In this document: in pieces, positions 1-9,000 of the stretch
How the letters are laid out: each line of letters opens with the position of its first letter
Numbering within the stretch: the stretch's first letter is position 1
The notes under the pieces: model-generated
Told to the model about the DNA's origin: nothing
What the model saw: only the letters and a program-made list of their open reading frames with translations
Database searches by the model: none
Made by a program: the position numbers and the translations under genes
Source of the DNA: JANPJV01 sp031425695
GTDB taxonomy: Bacteria; Pseudomonadota; Gammaproteobacteria; Xanthomonadales; SZUA-5
Direction of reading: 5' to 3'
Length of the DNA stretch: 20,793 nt
Assembly: GCA_031425695.1 (NCBI GenBank)
Contig: JANPJV010000110.1
Location: 1 to 20,793 of the forward strand

Positions 1-29
1 CCCCTCTCCCCAAGAACATGGGAGAGGGG
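1..29. repeat. Short perfect inverted repeat at window edge
   Basis: A 10-base C/T-rich arm (1-10, CCCTCTCCC-type) is exactly complementary to a G/A-rich arm at 20-29, with a 9-base loop. The right arm and what follows (GGGAGAGGGGAGC, then a GTTTT stretch) closely resemble the sequence at about 12115-12137, which forms the right boundary of the composite repeat there. It is therefore probably the edge or a collapsed copy of the same intergenic repeat. The GGGGAG could also act as a ribosome binding site for a TTG at 37. The window edge prevents seeing what lies to the left. Confidence 0.6.
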
Positions 30-57
30 AGCGTCCTTGGTTTTCGGAATCCCTCTC

Positions 58-990
58 GTGTCCCAAGACCTCCCGCGCATTCTCCTGATCACCCGGCGCA
101 CGCCGCTGGAAATGCTGCTCGAGCGTTTCGGGACGCGGGGGCAGGCGGCTTTCTACCTGCGCTCTCGCGGGCAGGACCTGGCATGGTCGCAGTCGGTACA
201 CGACAAGCTCCAGGCGGCACTGACACTGGTGCAGCAAGCCATTCCTGCGCATCAACGGCGGGTGCGCGTCGATCGCGACGAGCTCGATCGCTTCCTGTTC
301 GCGCCGAATGACGTGATCTGCGTCGTGGGCCAGGACGGGCTGGTGCCGAACGTCGCCAAGTATCTGCGCGGGCAGACAGTGATCGGCATCAATCCGGATC
401 CCGCGCACTATGACGGCGTGCTCTGCGCGCATGCGGCCAGCGTCGCCCACGTGCTCATCAAGTTTGCGTGCGCCGACGCGGCTCATCGTGGCGGCCATTA
501 CCGCATCGAGGAGAGGACCATGGGGCTCGCGCGGCGCGAGGACGGCCAGGAATTGCGCTCGCTCAACGAGATCTTTCTCGGCCACATGAGCCACCAGTCC
601 GCGCGGTATCGATTGACCGTGGGCAACCAGGAGGAGCGGCATTCATCCTCCGGCGTCATCGTCGCCACCGGCACCGGCGCTACCGGTTGGACGCGCTCGA
701 TCTGCGAACAACGCGCCATCACGGCCGCCCTGCCGGGGCCAATAGATCGTCAACTCGTGTGGATGGTCCGCGAACCGTTTCCGAGCGTCGCTACCGGCAC
801 GGCGCTCAACTTCGGAGTGCTCGACGCCGAGCAGAAGCTGGTCATGCAATCGGAAATGGACGAAGGCGGCGTGATCTTTGCCGATGGCATCGAGTCCGAC
901 CGTATCGAGTTCCTGAGCGGGCAGCGCTGCGAGATCGGCATCGCGCCGGAACGGCTGCGACTGGTGGTCGAGGCCACGAAGAAAAAGTAA
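58..990 (+). CDS. NAD(+) kinase-fold protein of unknown substrate
   Basis: About 310 residues, with the layout of the NAD kinase/diacylglycerol kinase-like fold. Three family landmarks are visible in order: VVGQDGL followed by VIGINPDP (in place of the usual GGDGT ... GIN block), NEIFLGH (the NE motif), and SSGVIVATGTGATGW (in place of the TPTGSTAY glycine-rich segment). Classical NAD kinases phosphorylate NAD to NADP. Here the second Gly and the Thr of GGDGT are replaced by Gln and Leu, so catalysis or substrate may differ. I recall similar proteins annotated loosely as sugar kinase or NAD kinase. The start is uncertain: GTG at 58 begins a protein reading SQDLPRILLITRR and has a GGA about 10 bases upstream; TTG at 37 adds seven residues and lies behind a GGGGAG that belongs to the edge repeat. 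An intrinsic terminator follows directly. ahcY converges from the other strand. Confidence 0.8.
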   Translation: MSQDLPRILLITRRTPLEMLLERFGTRGQAAFYLRSRGQDLAWSQSVHDKLQAALTLVQQAIPAHQRRVRVDRDELDRFLFAPNDVICVVGQDGLVPNVAKYLRGQTVIGINPDPAHYDGVLCAHAASVAHVLIKFACADAAHRGGHYRIEERTMGLARREDGQELRSLNEIFLGHMSHQSARYRLTVGNQEERHSSSGVIVATGTGATGWTRSICEQRAITAALPGPIDRQLVWMVREPFPSVATGTALNFGVLDAEQKLVMQSEMDEGGVIFADGIESDRIEFLSGQRCEIGIAPERLRLVVEATKKK

Positions 991-993
991 CGG

Positions 994-1025
994 ACAAAAA
1001 AGCGGCCCTGCGGCCGCTTTTTTTG
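994..1025 (+). terminator. Rho-independent terminator after the NAD-kinase-like gene
   Basis: The stem is GCGGCC/GGCCGC with loop CTGC (1002-1017), preceded by a run of A and followed by at least seven T. It begins four bases after the stop codon at 990. The A and T runs extend the pairing. Confidence 0.93.
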
Positions 1026-1043
1026 TTTCGTCCGGAGCGATTG

Positions 1044-1130
1044 CGGCACACGGATGTGCCGTCCATTTTCGGCGACGGAAGTTGCCGAAAATGAAGCGAA
1101 ACGAAAATGACACTTTTCGTTTCGCGTGTC
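1044..1130 (-). repeat. Multi-stem intergenic repeat, copy 1 (minus orientation)
   Basis: Read on the minus strand, this copy has three consecutive stem-loops. The first is CGAAACGAAAA with TTTTCGTTTCG around loop GTGTCA (1097-1124). The second is CATTTTCGGC with GCCGAAAATG (about 1061-1094). The third is a GGCACA/TGTGCC hairpin (about 1045-1060). The first stem of the fuller copies, at 9305 and 11957, is absent here. The copy lies 37 bases past the ahcY stop in the same sense as ahcY, so it probably forms the 3' end of that transcript. The TTTTCG-rich arm could help terminate transcription. Related copies are at 4836, 9305 and 11957. Confidence 0.85.
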
Positions 1131-1167
1131 GGTACGAGGCCGGATGGCCTCGTTACCGACCAATCAA

Positions 1168-2613
<1,446 letters not shown>

Positions 2614-2620
2614 GGAAAAC

Positions 2621-2633
2621 CTCATTAGATGAG
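2621..2633 (-). promoter_or_regulatory. Hairpin covering the ahcY ribosome binding site
   Basis: On the minus strand CTCAT, a three-base loop and ATGAG form a five-base-pair hairpin. Its 3' arm includes the GAG of the Shine-Dalgarno sequence eight bases before the ahcY start. A second small hairpin (CCCTT/AAGGG, 2641-2653) lies just upstream. They sit between the riboswitch-like aptamer and the start codon, where a translation-controlling expression platform would be expected. The regulatory role is inferred. Confidence 0.4.
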
Positions 2634-2663
2634 ACAGGCGCCCTTGCAAAGGGAACCAACCCA

Positions 2664-2736
2664 CCGAGCGTGATCGCGAACCTGTTGCCGTTCGCGCAAA
2701 CAGACCACCGTCGCGATTGCAGCGCCCCTCAGCAGG
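2664..2736 (-). promoter_or_regulatory. Probable SAH riboswitch in the ahcY leader
   Basis: On the minus strand the leader contains GAGGGGCGCTGCAA (2730-2717), which matches the hallmark 5' segment of the S-adenosylhomocysteine riboswitch. GGGCG in this segment can pair with CGCTC at 2670-2666, closing the element. A seven-base-pair hairpin (CGCGAAC/GTTCGCG) lies inside, and CAGGTTCG resembles the conserved CAGGCTCG. In known examples, SAH binding raises expression of ahcY and other methyl-cycle genes. The 3' half is less canonical than the 5' half, so this may be a divergent member. The gene immediately downstream being ahcY strongly supports the call. Confidence 0.68.
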
Positions 2737-2769
2737 CGGAGCGGCCGCCTGGCGACGACCGTTGCGACA

Positions 2770-2797
2770 ATTATATCGCTATTTCGAGATAGAGCGA
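2770..2797 (-). promoter_or_regulatory. ahcY promoter -10 box with overlapping imperfect palindrome
   Basis: A perfect TATAAT (2775-2770, minus strand) would start transcription at about 2763, some 150 bases before ahcY and just ahead of the aptamer. I see no convincing -35 hexamer at 16-18 bases. The spacer instead holds an imperfect 22-base palindrome (2776-2797, 8 of 11 pairs matching, arms TCGCT/AGCGA), placed where an activator or repressor could bind. The histidine kinase gene diverges from the same region. Confidence 0.6.
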
Positions 2798-2911
2798 TGA
2801 ATGGGCTCTCATGATGAGTGAACTCGTACGCGCTGGTGGAAATGCATGGGCGGACTGGCGTCACGCTGCGGGGGATGGGAACATCGTCGGGCGCAATCAT
2901 CGACGACGGAT

Positions 2912-4204
2912 ATGAGCGAAGCTGCTGGTCCCTTAAGCCCCGACCTCCCGGCCATATCCGAAGCCTTGCGATTGGCCACGGTCGAGGCTCTGGGCGATGG
3001 CATCTGGATCTCCGAGCTCAACGGCGAAGTGCTGTATCGAAACCCAGCTGCCGTCAAGATGGAAGGCATGTACTGGTCGCGCGGCGGTCATGTCGGCACG
3101 ATGGAAGATGTCGTCTTCGACGCCGATCTCACCCAACGCCTCGGGGAACGTGGGCAATGGTCCGGCGAATACCACCTGACCGGCGAGGATAGTGCCGACG
3201 GTGGCAGCGTGCGCAGCGTGGTGATGGAAGTCCAGATGCTCCGCAACGCGGCGCACGGCGCCAGCGGGCTGTCCTTCCACGCGCGCGATGTCAGCCGTGA
3301 ATGGTGGCGTGAGCAGTCATTGCAGGATCGCCATATCGAGCTCGAACAAGCCTACACGCGCCTCAAGGAAACGCAGACCCAATTGCTGCAGTCGGAAAAA
3401 ATGGCCTCCATCGGCCAGCTCGCCGCCGGTGTTGCTCACGAGATCAACAACCCGATCGGCTACGTGCATTCCAACCTCGGCACCTTGCAGGTGTATGTGC
3501 GCGGGCTGCTCAACCTGCTGAACGCCTATGACCGCTTGTGCCAAGCGATTCCCGAGCCATTGCGTGCACTGATCACCCCGGTCGAAGAAATGAAGGTGCA
3601 GGTCGACTACGAATTCCTGACGCAGGATCTCCCGCAGCTGCTGATCGAATCGCGTGAGGGCATCGAGCGCGTCAAGAAAATTGTGCTCGACCTGCGCGAT
3701 TTCTCCCACGGCGGGCAGCTCGAGAATGACGAGTGGATGGTCGCCGACGTGCACCGCGGGCTCGAGAGCACGCTCAACATCGTCTGGAACGAGCTCAAGT
3801 ACAAGGCCGAGGTGCGCAAGGAATTTGGCCCGATCCCGCCGATCGAATGCATGCCCTCACAGCTGAACCAAGTCTTCCTGAATCTGCTGGTCAACGCAGG
3901 GCAAGCGATCGCTGAGCAGGGCGTCATCACCATCGCAACCAGCCGTGGCGATGACGAAATCTGCATCAGCGTCACCGACAATGGTCATGGCATTCCGCCG
4001 GCCCAGCTCGCACGCATCTTCGATCCCTTCTTCACGACCAAGCCCGTTGGCAAGGGCACCGGCCTCGGCCTCGCGCTGTCATACGGGATCGTGCAGAAGC
4101 ACAGCGGTCGCTTCGAGGTCGACAGCGAAGTGGGCAAAGGCACGTCCTTCCGTGTGTTCCTGCCATTGCGGCGGGTGTCCGCCTCAACAACTCTTGGGGC
4201 TTGA
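2912..4204 (+). CDS. Soluble PAS-domain sensor histidine kinase
   Basis: About 430 residues with no membrane segment, so a cytoplasmic sensor. A PAS-like domain spans about 20-128, followed by a coiled coil (about 130-165) and the dimerisation/phosphoacceptor domain with His176 in VAHEINNPIGY. The ATPase domain shows the N box (VFLNLLVNAGQAI, 321-333), G1 box DNGHG (356-360), F box FDPFFTTK (370-377) and G2 box GKGTGLGL (380-387), so the kinase should be active. A region of about 60 residues between the His helix and the ATPase, rich in aromatic and acidic residues, is typical of the HisKA-type kinases with the INNPIGYV signature. ATG 2912 is chosen; 2846 would add 22 atypical residues. A receiver gene follows after 55 bases and is probably co-transcribed. 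The PAS domain lacks the LOV cysteine, so its signal is unknown. Confidence 0.93.
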   Translation: MSEAAGPLSPDLPAISEALRLATVEALGDGIWISELNGEVLYRNPAAVKMEGMYWSRGGHVGTMEDVVFDADLTQRLGERGQWSGEYHLTGEDSADGGSVRSVVMEVQMLRNAAHGASGLSFHARDVSREWWREQSLQDRHIELEQAYTRLKETQTQLLQSEKMASIGQLAAGVAHEINNPIGYVHSNLGTLQVYVRGLLNLLNAYDRLCQAIPEPLRALITPVEEMKVQVDYEFLTQDLPQLLIESREGIERVKKIVLDLRDFSHGGQLENDEWMVADVHRGLESTLNIVWNELKYKAEVRKEFGPIPPIECMPSQLNQVFLNLLVNAGQAIAEQGVITIATSRGDDEICISVTDNGHGIPPAQLARIFDPFFTTKPVGKGTGLGLALSYGIVQKHSGRFEVDSEVGKGTSFRVFLPLRRVSASTTLGA

Positions 4205-4259
4205 GGCAGTGCATCCAGGGAGTAGACTCGGCGGCTTCGCCCACCATTAAGAGCTTGCC

Positions 4260-4829
4260 ATGCCGCGATTGATGCTTGTCGACGACGAGCCGAATATTTT
4301 GAGCAGCCTGCGTCGTTGCATCAACGCAATCCCGGCCGAGACCTTCGGCGGCAAGGCCATCGTGGAAACCTTCATGGCCCCGGCGCAAGCACTGGCGCGT
4401 GCGCAGGAGATAGCATTCGACCTGGTGATCTCCGACTACCGCATGCCCGACTTGGATGGCGTCGCCTTCCTCTCGCGCCTGATCGAGATCCAGCCGAACA
4501 TCTCGCGCCTGATCCTGAGCGGCTATGCGGACCTGCATGCCCTGGTCGGCGCGATCAACCGCGTACAGATCTTTCGCTTCATCGCCAAGCCGTGGGACGA
4601 CCACGAACTGGAGACCGCCATCGCGCAGGCGCTCGCGCAACGCCATCTGATCATGGAAAACCAGCGCCTCGCTGACCTCGTGCGCATGCAGGAAGGCCGC
4701 CTGACCCGTCAGGAAGTCGAGCTCAAGCGCTTGGAGGAGCTCCATCCCGGCCTCACCAAGATCAAGCGCGGCGCCGACGGCTCAATCGACCTCGACCTCG
4801 ACATGGGCGACGACGAGGACATTCGTTAA
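4260..4829 (+). CDS. Receiver-domain response regulator with coiled-coil and acidic tail
   Basis: 189 residues. A receiver domain (about 3-125) carries the acidic pocket DDE (8-10), phosphoacceptor Asp59 in ISDYRMPDLDG, Ser87 in LSGYAD and Lys110 in KPWDD. No DNA-binding, HD-GYP or GGDEF output domain follows. The remainder is a charged helical segment (about 125-165) and a tail ending in Asp/Glu-rich residues (DLDLDMGDDED). The LSGYAD...KPWDD pattern is the one usual in RpfG/HupR-like receivers, and it recurs in the C-terminal receiver of the LOV protein at 6026-9223. It lies 55 bases behind the kinase gene and is the natural phosphotransfer partner. Output is probably by protein contact. 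Repeat copy 2 begins a few bases after the stop. Confidence 0.92.
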   Translation: MPRLMLVDDEPNILSSLRRCINAIPAETFGGKAIVETFMAPAQALARAQEIAFDLVISDYRMPDLDGVAFLSRLIEIQPNISRLILSGYADLHALVGAINRVQIFRFIAKPWDDHELETAIAQALAQRHLIMENQRLADLVRMQEGRLTRQEVELKRLEELHPGLTKIKRGADGSIDLDLDMGDDEDIR

Positions 4830-4835
4830 TTGGTT

Positions 4836-4946
4836 TGAAAAGGTCCATCCTGGACCTTTCAACACGCTCAACATAAAGTGTCATTTTTGTTTCGCTTCAT
4901 TTTCAACAACTCGTTGTTGAAAATGGCGGCACACCAATATGCCGCC
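4836..4946 (+). repeat. Multi-stem intergenic repeat, copy 2
   Basis: Four stem-loops in order: AGGTCC/GGACCT (4841-4857), AACATAAA/TTTTTGTT around loop GTGTCA (one mismatch), a 13-base-pair hairpin whose arms are CATTTTCAACAAC and GTTGTTGAAAATG with a two-base loop, and GGCGGCA/TGCCGCC (4925-4946). It starts about seven bases after the response regulator stop, in the same sense, so it forms the end of that transcript; the first hairpin may itself act as a terminator. The arms differ from copies 1, 3 and 4, largely by paired changes. Confidence 0.88.
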
Positions 4947-5112
4947 TCCAACTCGAGCGGCGCCGCAGGCCCGAGGCCCTACCGCTCAGTCCGCCGGCCC
5001 GGTCCCCGGAGCAAAAACGCGATCTTTGCCGCGCGACCACCGAACACTCAGGTCCCGCTGAGCACGGGTCCCGGGCGAGCGCGAATTCAGTAGCCCGAAG
5101 CGGGTACTCGCT
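4947..5112. other. Intergenic stretch without a credible gene
   Basis: No reading frame here has a plausible ribosome site or recognisable product. An imperfect hairpin lies at about 5086-5116, with arms TTCAG and CTGAA and an inner CCCG/CGGG. The whole gap between the two response regulator genes (4830-5375) is repeat-derived or non-coding. Confidence 0.6.
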
Positions 5113-5373
5113 GAACAGGTCGAACCTCATTGACCTTCTGACAGGACGATCTGGCTGTGGCGCAGCAAGAACCACGTTCTTGCTCCGCCGACGGGATCCC
5201 AGCTCCGAAGCCGGGCGGAAGTCGGAGACTTCCGCACGAACCAGAACAGGTCGAACCACATTGACTTTCCGACAAGACGATCTGGCTGTGGCGCAGCAAG
5301 AACCACGTTCTTGCTCCGCCGACGGGATCGCAGCTCCAAAGCTGGGCGGAAGTCCGAGACTTCCGCACGAACC
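5113..5373. repeat. 131-bp hairpin-rich unit, tandemly duplicated
   Basis: Copy A (5113-5243) and copy B (5244-5373) are direct repeats with about a dozen differences. Each holds a perfect nine-base-pair hairpin AGCAAGAAC/GTTCTTGCT with a three-base loop, a CAGCT/AGC(T/C)GG-type hairpin, and a second nine-base-pair hairpin GCGGAAGTC/GACTTCCGC. The array ends two bases from the stop of the response regulator at 5376-5813, so both units are probably transcribed as its 3' untranslated region. Unit boundaries are approximate. Confidence 0.92.
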
Positions 5374-5375
5374 CG

Positions 5376-5813
5376 TCAATCCGGCAACGCGACGATGTTG
5401 AACCAGTAGCGGTCGAGGGCGCGGACGACGTCGACCAGGCCCTGGAAGCTGACCGGCTTGGTGATGAAGGAATTGGCCCCGCCCTGGTAGCACTTCAGCA
5501 CGTCCTGGTCGGACTTTGAGGTGGTCAGGACCACGACCGGCAGGTGGCGCAGCTTGGGATCGGCGCGGATCTGCATGAGCGCCTGCGGGCCGTCGACCCG
5601 AGGCATGTTGAGATCCAGGAGCACCAGCGCCGGCAACGCGACGTCGGCATCTTCAGCGGCGGCCGCCGCGCGCAGGTAGTCGAGCAACTCGACACCATCG
5701 TTGACGAACACCAACGGATTGGCGATGCGGCTTTCCATGAAGGCGTCGCGAGTCATTTCGCGATCGTCGTCATCGTCGTCAGCCACGATGATGGTCAGGA
5801 GTCGGGCGGCCAC
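5376..5813 (-). CDS. Single-domain Rcp1-like response regulator
   Basis: 145 residues, a stand-alone receiver. The N-terminal acidic run ADDDDDD (11-17) supplies the Mg2+ pocket. Asp67 in LLDLNMPRVDG is the phosphoacceptor, Thr97/98 the switch residue and Lys119 in ITKP the conserved lysine. The extended loop (about 48-60, Ala/Asp-rich) and the KCYQGGANSFITKPV segment are typical of Rcp1-type regulators, which commonly partner phytochromes or other PAS-GAF histidine kinases. The start is GTG at 5813, with AAGG seven bases upstream. It is on the same strand as, and 212 bases downstream of, the LOV/c-di-GMP gene, so the two may be co-expressed, though the gap holds palindromes that could be a separate control region. 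There is no output domain; it probably relays phosphate or binds a partner. Confidence 0.93.
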   Translation of the reverse strand: MAARLLTIIVADDDDDDREMTRDAFMESRIANPLVFVNDGVELLDYLRAAAAAEDADVALPALVLLDLNMPRVDGPQALMQIRADPKLRHLPVVVLTTSKSDQDVLKCYQGGANSFITKPVSFQGLVDVVRALDRYWFNIVALPD

Positions 5814-5822
5814 GAGATAACC

Positions 5823-5884
5823 TTATGCATAAGTGCGGGCCACTATGCGCGCATGCCCGTACGCGCGCCTATATGCGGATAGGC
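5823..5884. promoter_or_regulatory. Cluster of palindromes upstream of the Rcp1-like gene
   Basis: Three dyads lie in 62 bases: TTATGCATAA (5823-5832, perfect), GCGCGC repeated around a 10-base spacer (5847-5868, alternating purine-pyrimidine), and GCCTAT/ATAGGC with a six-base loop (5867-5884). The first is about 10 bases from the GTG start, overlapping the likely translation initiation zone. They could be operator sites or RNA hairpins. No clear -35/-10 pair is seen nearby. Confidence 0.4.
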
Positions 5885-6025
5885 ATGTTTCCAATTCTTA
5901 ATACCCTGTTGAGACTCCCGGGGCGATTCGGCCGTCGTAAACAAATACCTTACACATCAATAACTTGCGCTGGCCCACCGAAGCGGACGACCAAGGCGCT
6001 CGGGTGACGACTAAAGTACCTTTTG

Positions 6026-9000
6026 TCAACCACCTCCGCGCAGTTGTTCCTGGCGCCGGAAGGCCTCGAGAACCTGCGCGCGGAGCGCATCGTCGTCCCA
6101 CGGCTTGGTCAGGAATTTATAGATCGCGCCGCGGTTGATGGCCTCGGTCACGCTCGAAAGATCAGTAAATCCGCTGAGCACCATGCGCACCGTGTCCGGA
6201 TACATTTCCTTGACCTGGCTCAGGAACTCGGTGCCGCTGATGCCGGGCATGCGCTGGTCGGAAAGGATGACCTGCACGCGATGCGTAGCCAGCAGTTCAA
6301 ACGCCTCAGCGGCGTTGCCGGCGTCGAGAATGCGATAGCCGTCGCGGCGCAGCAGGCGCAGCAACGAACGCCGGATGTTCTCTTCGTCGTCGAGCACCAG
6401 CAACGTGCGATCGGCGACGTCTTCCCCGGGGCCGAGTGGCAGCAGGTAGCGGCGGCGCAGGATTTCGGGGACGTCGACTGCCGCCAGCGGGCGCGAAAAA
6501 TAGAACCCCTGGAATTCGTCGCAATGATTGCGCTTGAGGTAGCCGTACTGCGCTGCCGTCTCGACCCCTTCGGCAACGATGCGCATCCCGAGGTGATGGC
6601 CCATCGCGATGATCGCGCGTACCAGCGCGGCGTCGTTGCCATCCTGGGTAATGTCGCTGATGAAGCTCTGGTCGATCTTGAGCTTGTCCAGCGGAAACCG
6701 CCGCAGATAGCTCAACGACGAGTAGCCGACTCCGAAATCATCCAGCGCCAGGCGCACCCCGAGCTTCTTCAGTTCCTGCATCAACCCGATTGCGCGCTCG
6801 GCATTGTCCATGAGCACGCTTTCGGTGAGCTCGAGCTCCAGCATGGTGGCAACGATGCCGGTCTCCTCGATGATCTTGCGCACATCCTCGATGAAGGTGG
6901 GCCGTTGCATCTGCGCCGCCGAGACGTTCACGCTGACGATGAATCCGGTCAGGCCAGCGTCCATCCATTGACGCATCTGGCGGCAAGCGCTGCGCAGCAC
7001 CCAGGCGCCGAGCTGCAGGATCATGCCGCTGTCTTCGGCGACCGGAATGAAGCGCCGTGGCGGCAGCAGCCCGAACTCGGGCGAGTCCCAGCGTACCAGC
7101 GCTTCGAGTCCGACGACCGTGCCGTCCTGGGCATCGACCTGCGGCTGGTAATGCAGCAGGAATTCGCCCCGCGTGAGCGCATCGCGCATGCGCCCACCGA
7201 GCGCCATGCGATCACTCAGCGTCTCGCGCAGCTCATTGCCGAACACGAAAGCGCCATTACGCCCACTACGCTTGGCCCGATTGGTAGCGATATCGGCTTG
7301 GCGAATCAGTTCGAGCACGCTCTGGCCGCTGTCGGGGAAACATGACGCACCCACCGAGGCAGTGAGGTACAGGGTTGCCGTCGACGAAATCGGCATCGGC
7401 TCGGCAATCCGCTCGCAGTACGAGCTTGCCAGGCGCAACAGGTCGACATTGATGTCGGGTTCTTCGACCGCGACCAGGAACTCATCGCCAGCGTATCGCA
7501 TGACCTCGGCACCGACACCGGCACGCTCGCGCAAACGATCGGCGATCTGGCGCAGAGCGGCGTCGCCGGTAGCGAAGCCCATGGTGTCATTGACCGAGTT
7601 GAAGCCATCGAGATCGACGAACAGCAGCACCAGCCGGGTGCCGTGCTCGCGGGCATTTCCCAACAGGACTTCGAGCCGTGCCTCGGTAACCGCGGTATAG
7701 CGCGGCAAACCGGTCACGGCATCGTGCGTCGCCAGATAGTTACGCTCGGCCTCCAGGTATTTTTGCTCGGTAACATCCGTTTGCACGCCGATGTAGTGCG
7801 TTAGTCCACCTTCATGGTTGCGCACCGGCGACAGTGTCAGGCGGTTCCAGAAAAGGCTCCCATCCTTGCGGTAATTGCGCACGAAGACGACGCAGCTGCG
7901 CTGCTCGGAACAGGCCTGCCACATCTCCGCGATCGCTGGTTGCTCGCGGTCCTCACCTTGCATGAAGCGGCAATTACGCCCGATCACCTCACTCGCCCGG
8001 TAGCCGGTGATGCGTTCGAATGCGGGATTGACATAGATGATCGGATTGTCACTCCGTGAAACGTCGACGATGGTGATGCCATCGCTGGCCGACTCGACCG
8101 CGCGCCGCAGCATCACCAATTGGCGCTCGTTGGCGCGCTGCTCGGTGACGTCGTGCAGGATCAACTCCTGCGCGGCCTGGCCGTTCCAGTGCGTTTCACT
8201 GACGCGCACATCGACGATCCGCGTCGCCCCGAAGGCGTCCTTGAGTTCGACGCGCTCACGTTTCGGATTGAGCAGGGCCGGTAACGCCGGCCGACCGACG
8301 AGATCCGTCTCGGGCTCGCCCAGGATCTGGCAGGCTGCCGGATTGGCAAACAGGATCCTGCCGTCGGCAGCCACCACGATCAGCCCGTCGGCAATATCGC
8401 GCAACACCTGGCGCAGGGTGGCCTCGCTCGCGCGCAGCGCCGTCTCGGCGCGCAGCTTGGCGGAAATATCGAGCGCCAGGACCATGCGCACCGCACCGCT
8501 CTCCAGGTGCACGTCGCTGCGCACGATCTCGACATCGATCGGTGCGCCGTCCTTGCGCCGATGCCGCCACACGCCCGACTGGAAATGTCCCGAAGTCGGC
8601 CGGTGCTTGCGATTGAATTCAAGGAAGCTCTCGACATCCTCGGTCGCGCGCAGATCGGTCAGGCGCAGGTTGAGGAACTCCGAGCGGGTGTAGCCATATT
8701 GCTCGATCGCCGCGATGTTGACTTCGAGAATGTTCAGGGTTTCCGGATCGTGCACCCACATCGGCACCGGACTGGCGTCGAAAAGCATGCGGTATTCGCG
8801 CTCACGGTCGGCCAATTGCCGCCCCAGCCGGTGGCGTTCGACCGCGTAGCGCAGGCTGCGCTCGAGGCCGATCGCGTCGAGGCGCTCCTTGACCAGGTAG
8901 TCGGCCGCGCCCTCGGCCAGGCACAGGCGATCGATTTCCGGGCTGCCATGTCCGGTGAGGACGATCATCGGCGGGCGTTGCGCGTCGCCCGCGGTCGCGC

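Noticed and set aside
3000..3300. LOV domain in the histidine kinase PAS region
   Set aside because: The PAS sequence lacks NCRFxQ and the downstream flavin-contacting Asn/Gln residues.
4878..5093. Small ORFs starting MSF(L/S)FRFIF(N/G)N at 4878, 12007 and 1113 (minus)
   Set aside because: The shared peptide is the translation of stems 2-3 of the multi-stem repeat; the remainder diverges immediately, so these are not genes.
5113..5373. CRISPR array
   Set aside because: There are only two long units of 131 bases, nearly identical throughout with no variable spacers, and no cas genes nearby.
5087..5493. Minus-strand ORFs with internally repeated peptides
   Set aside because: The peptide repetition comes from the 131-bp tandem DNA unit; the frames have no ribosome site and no known domain.
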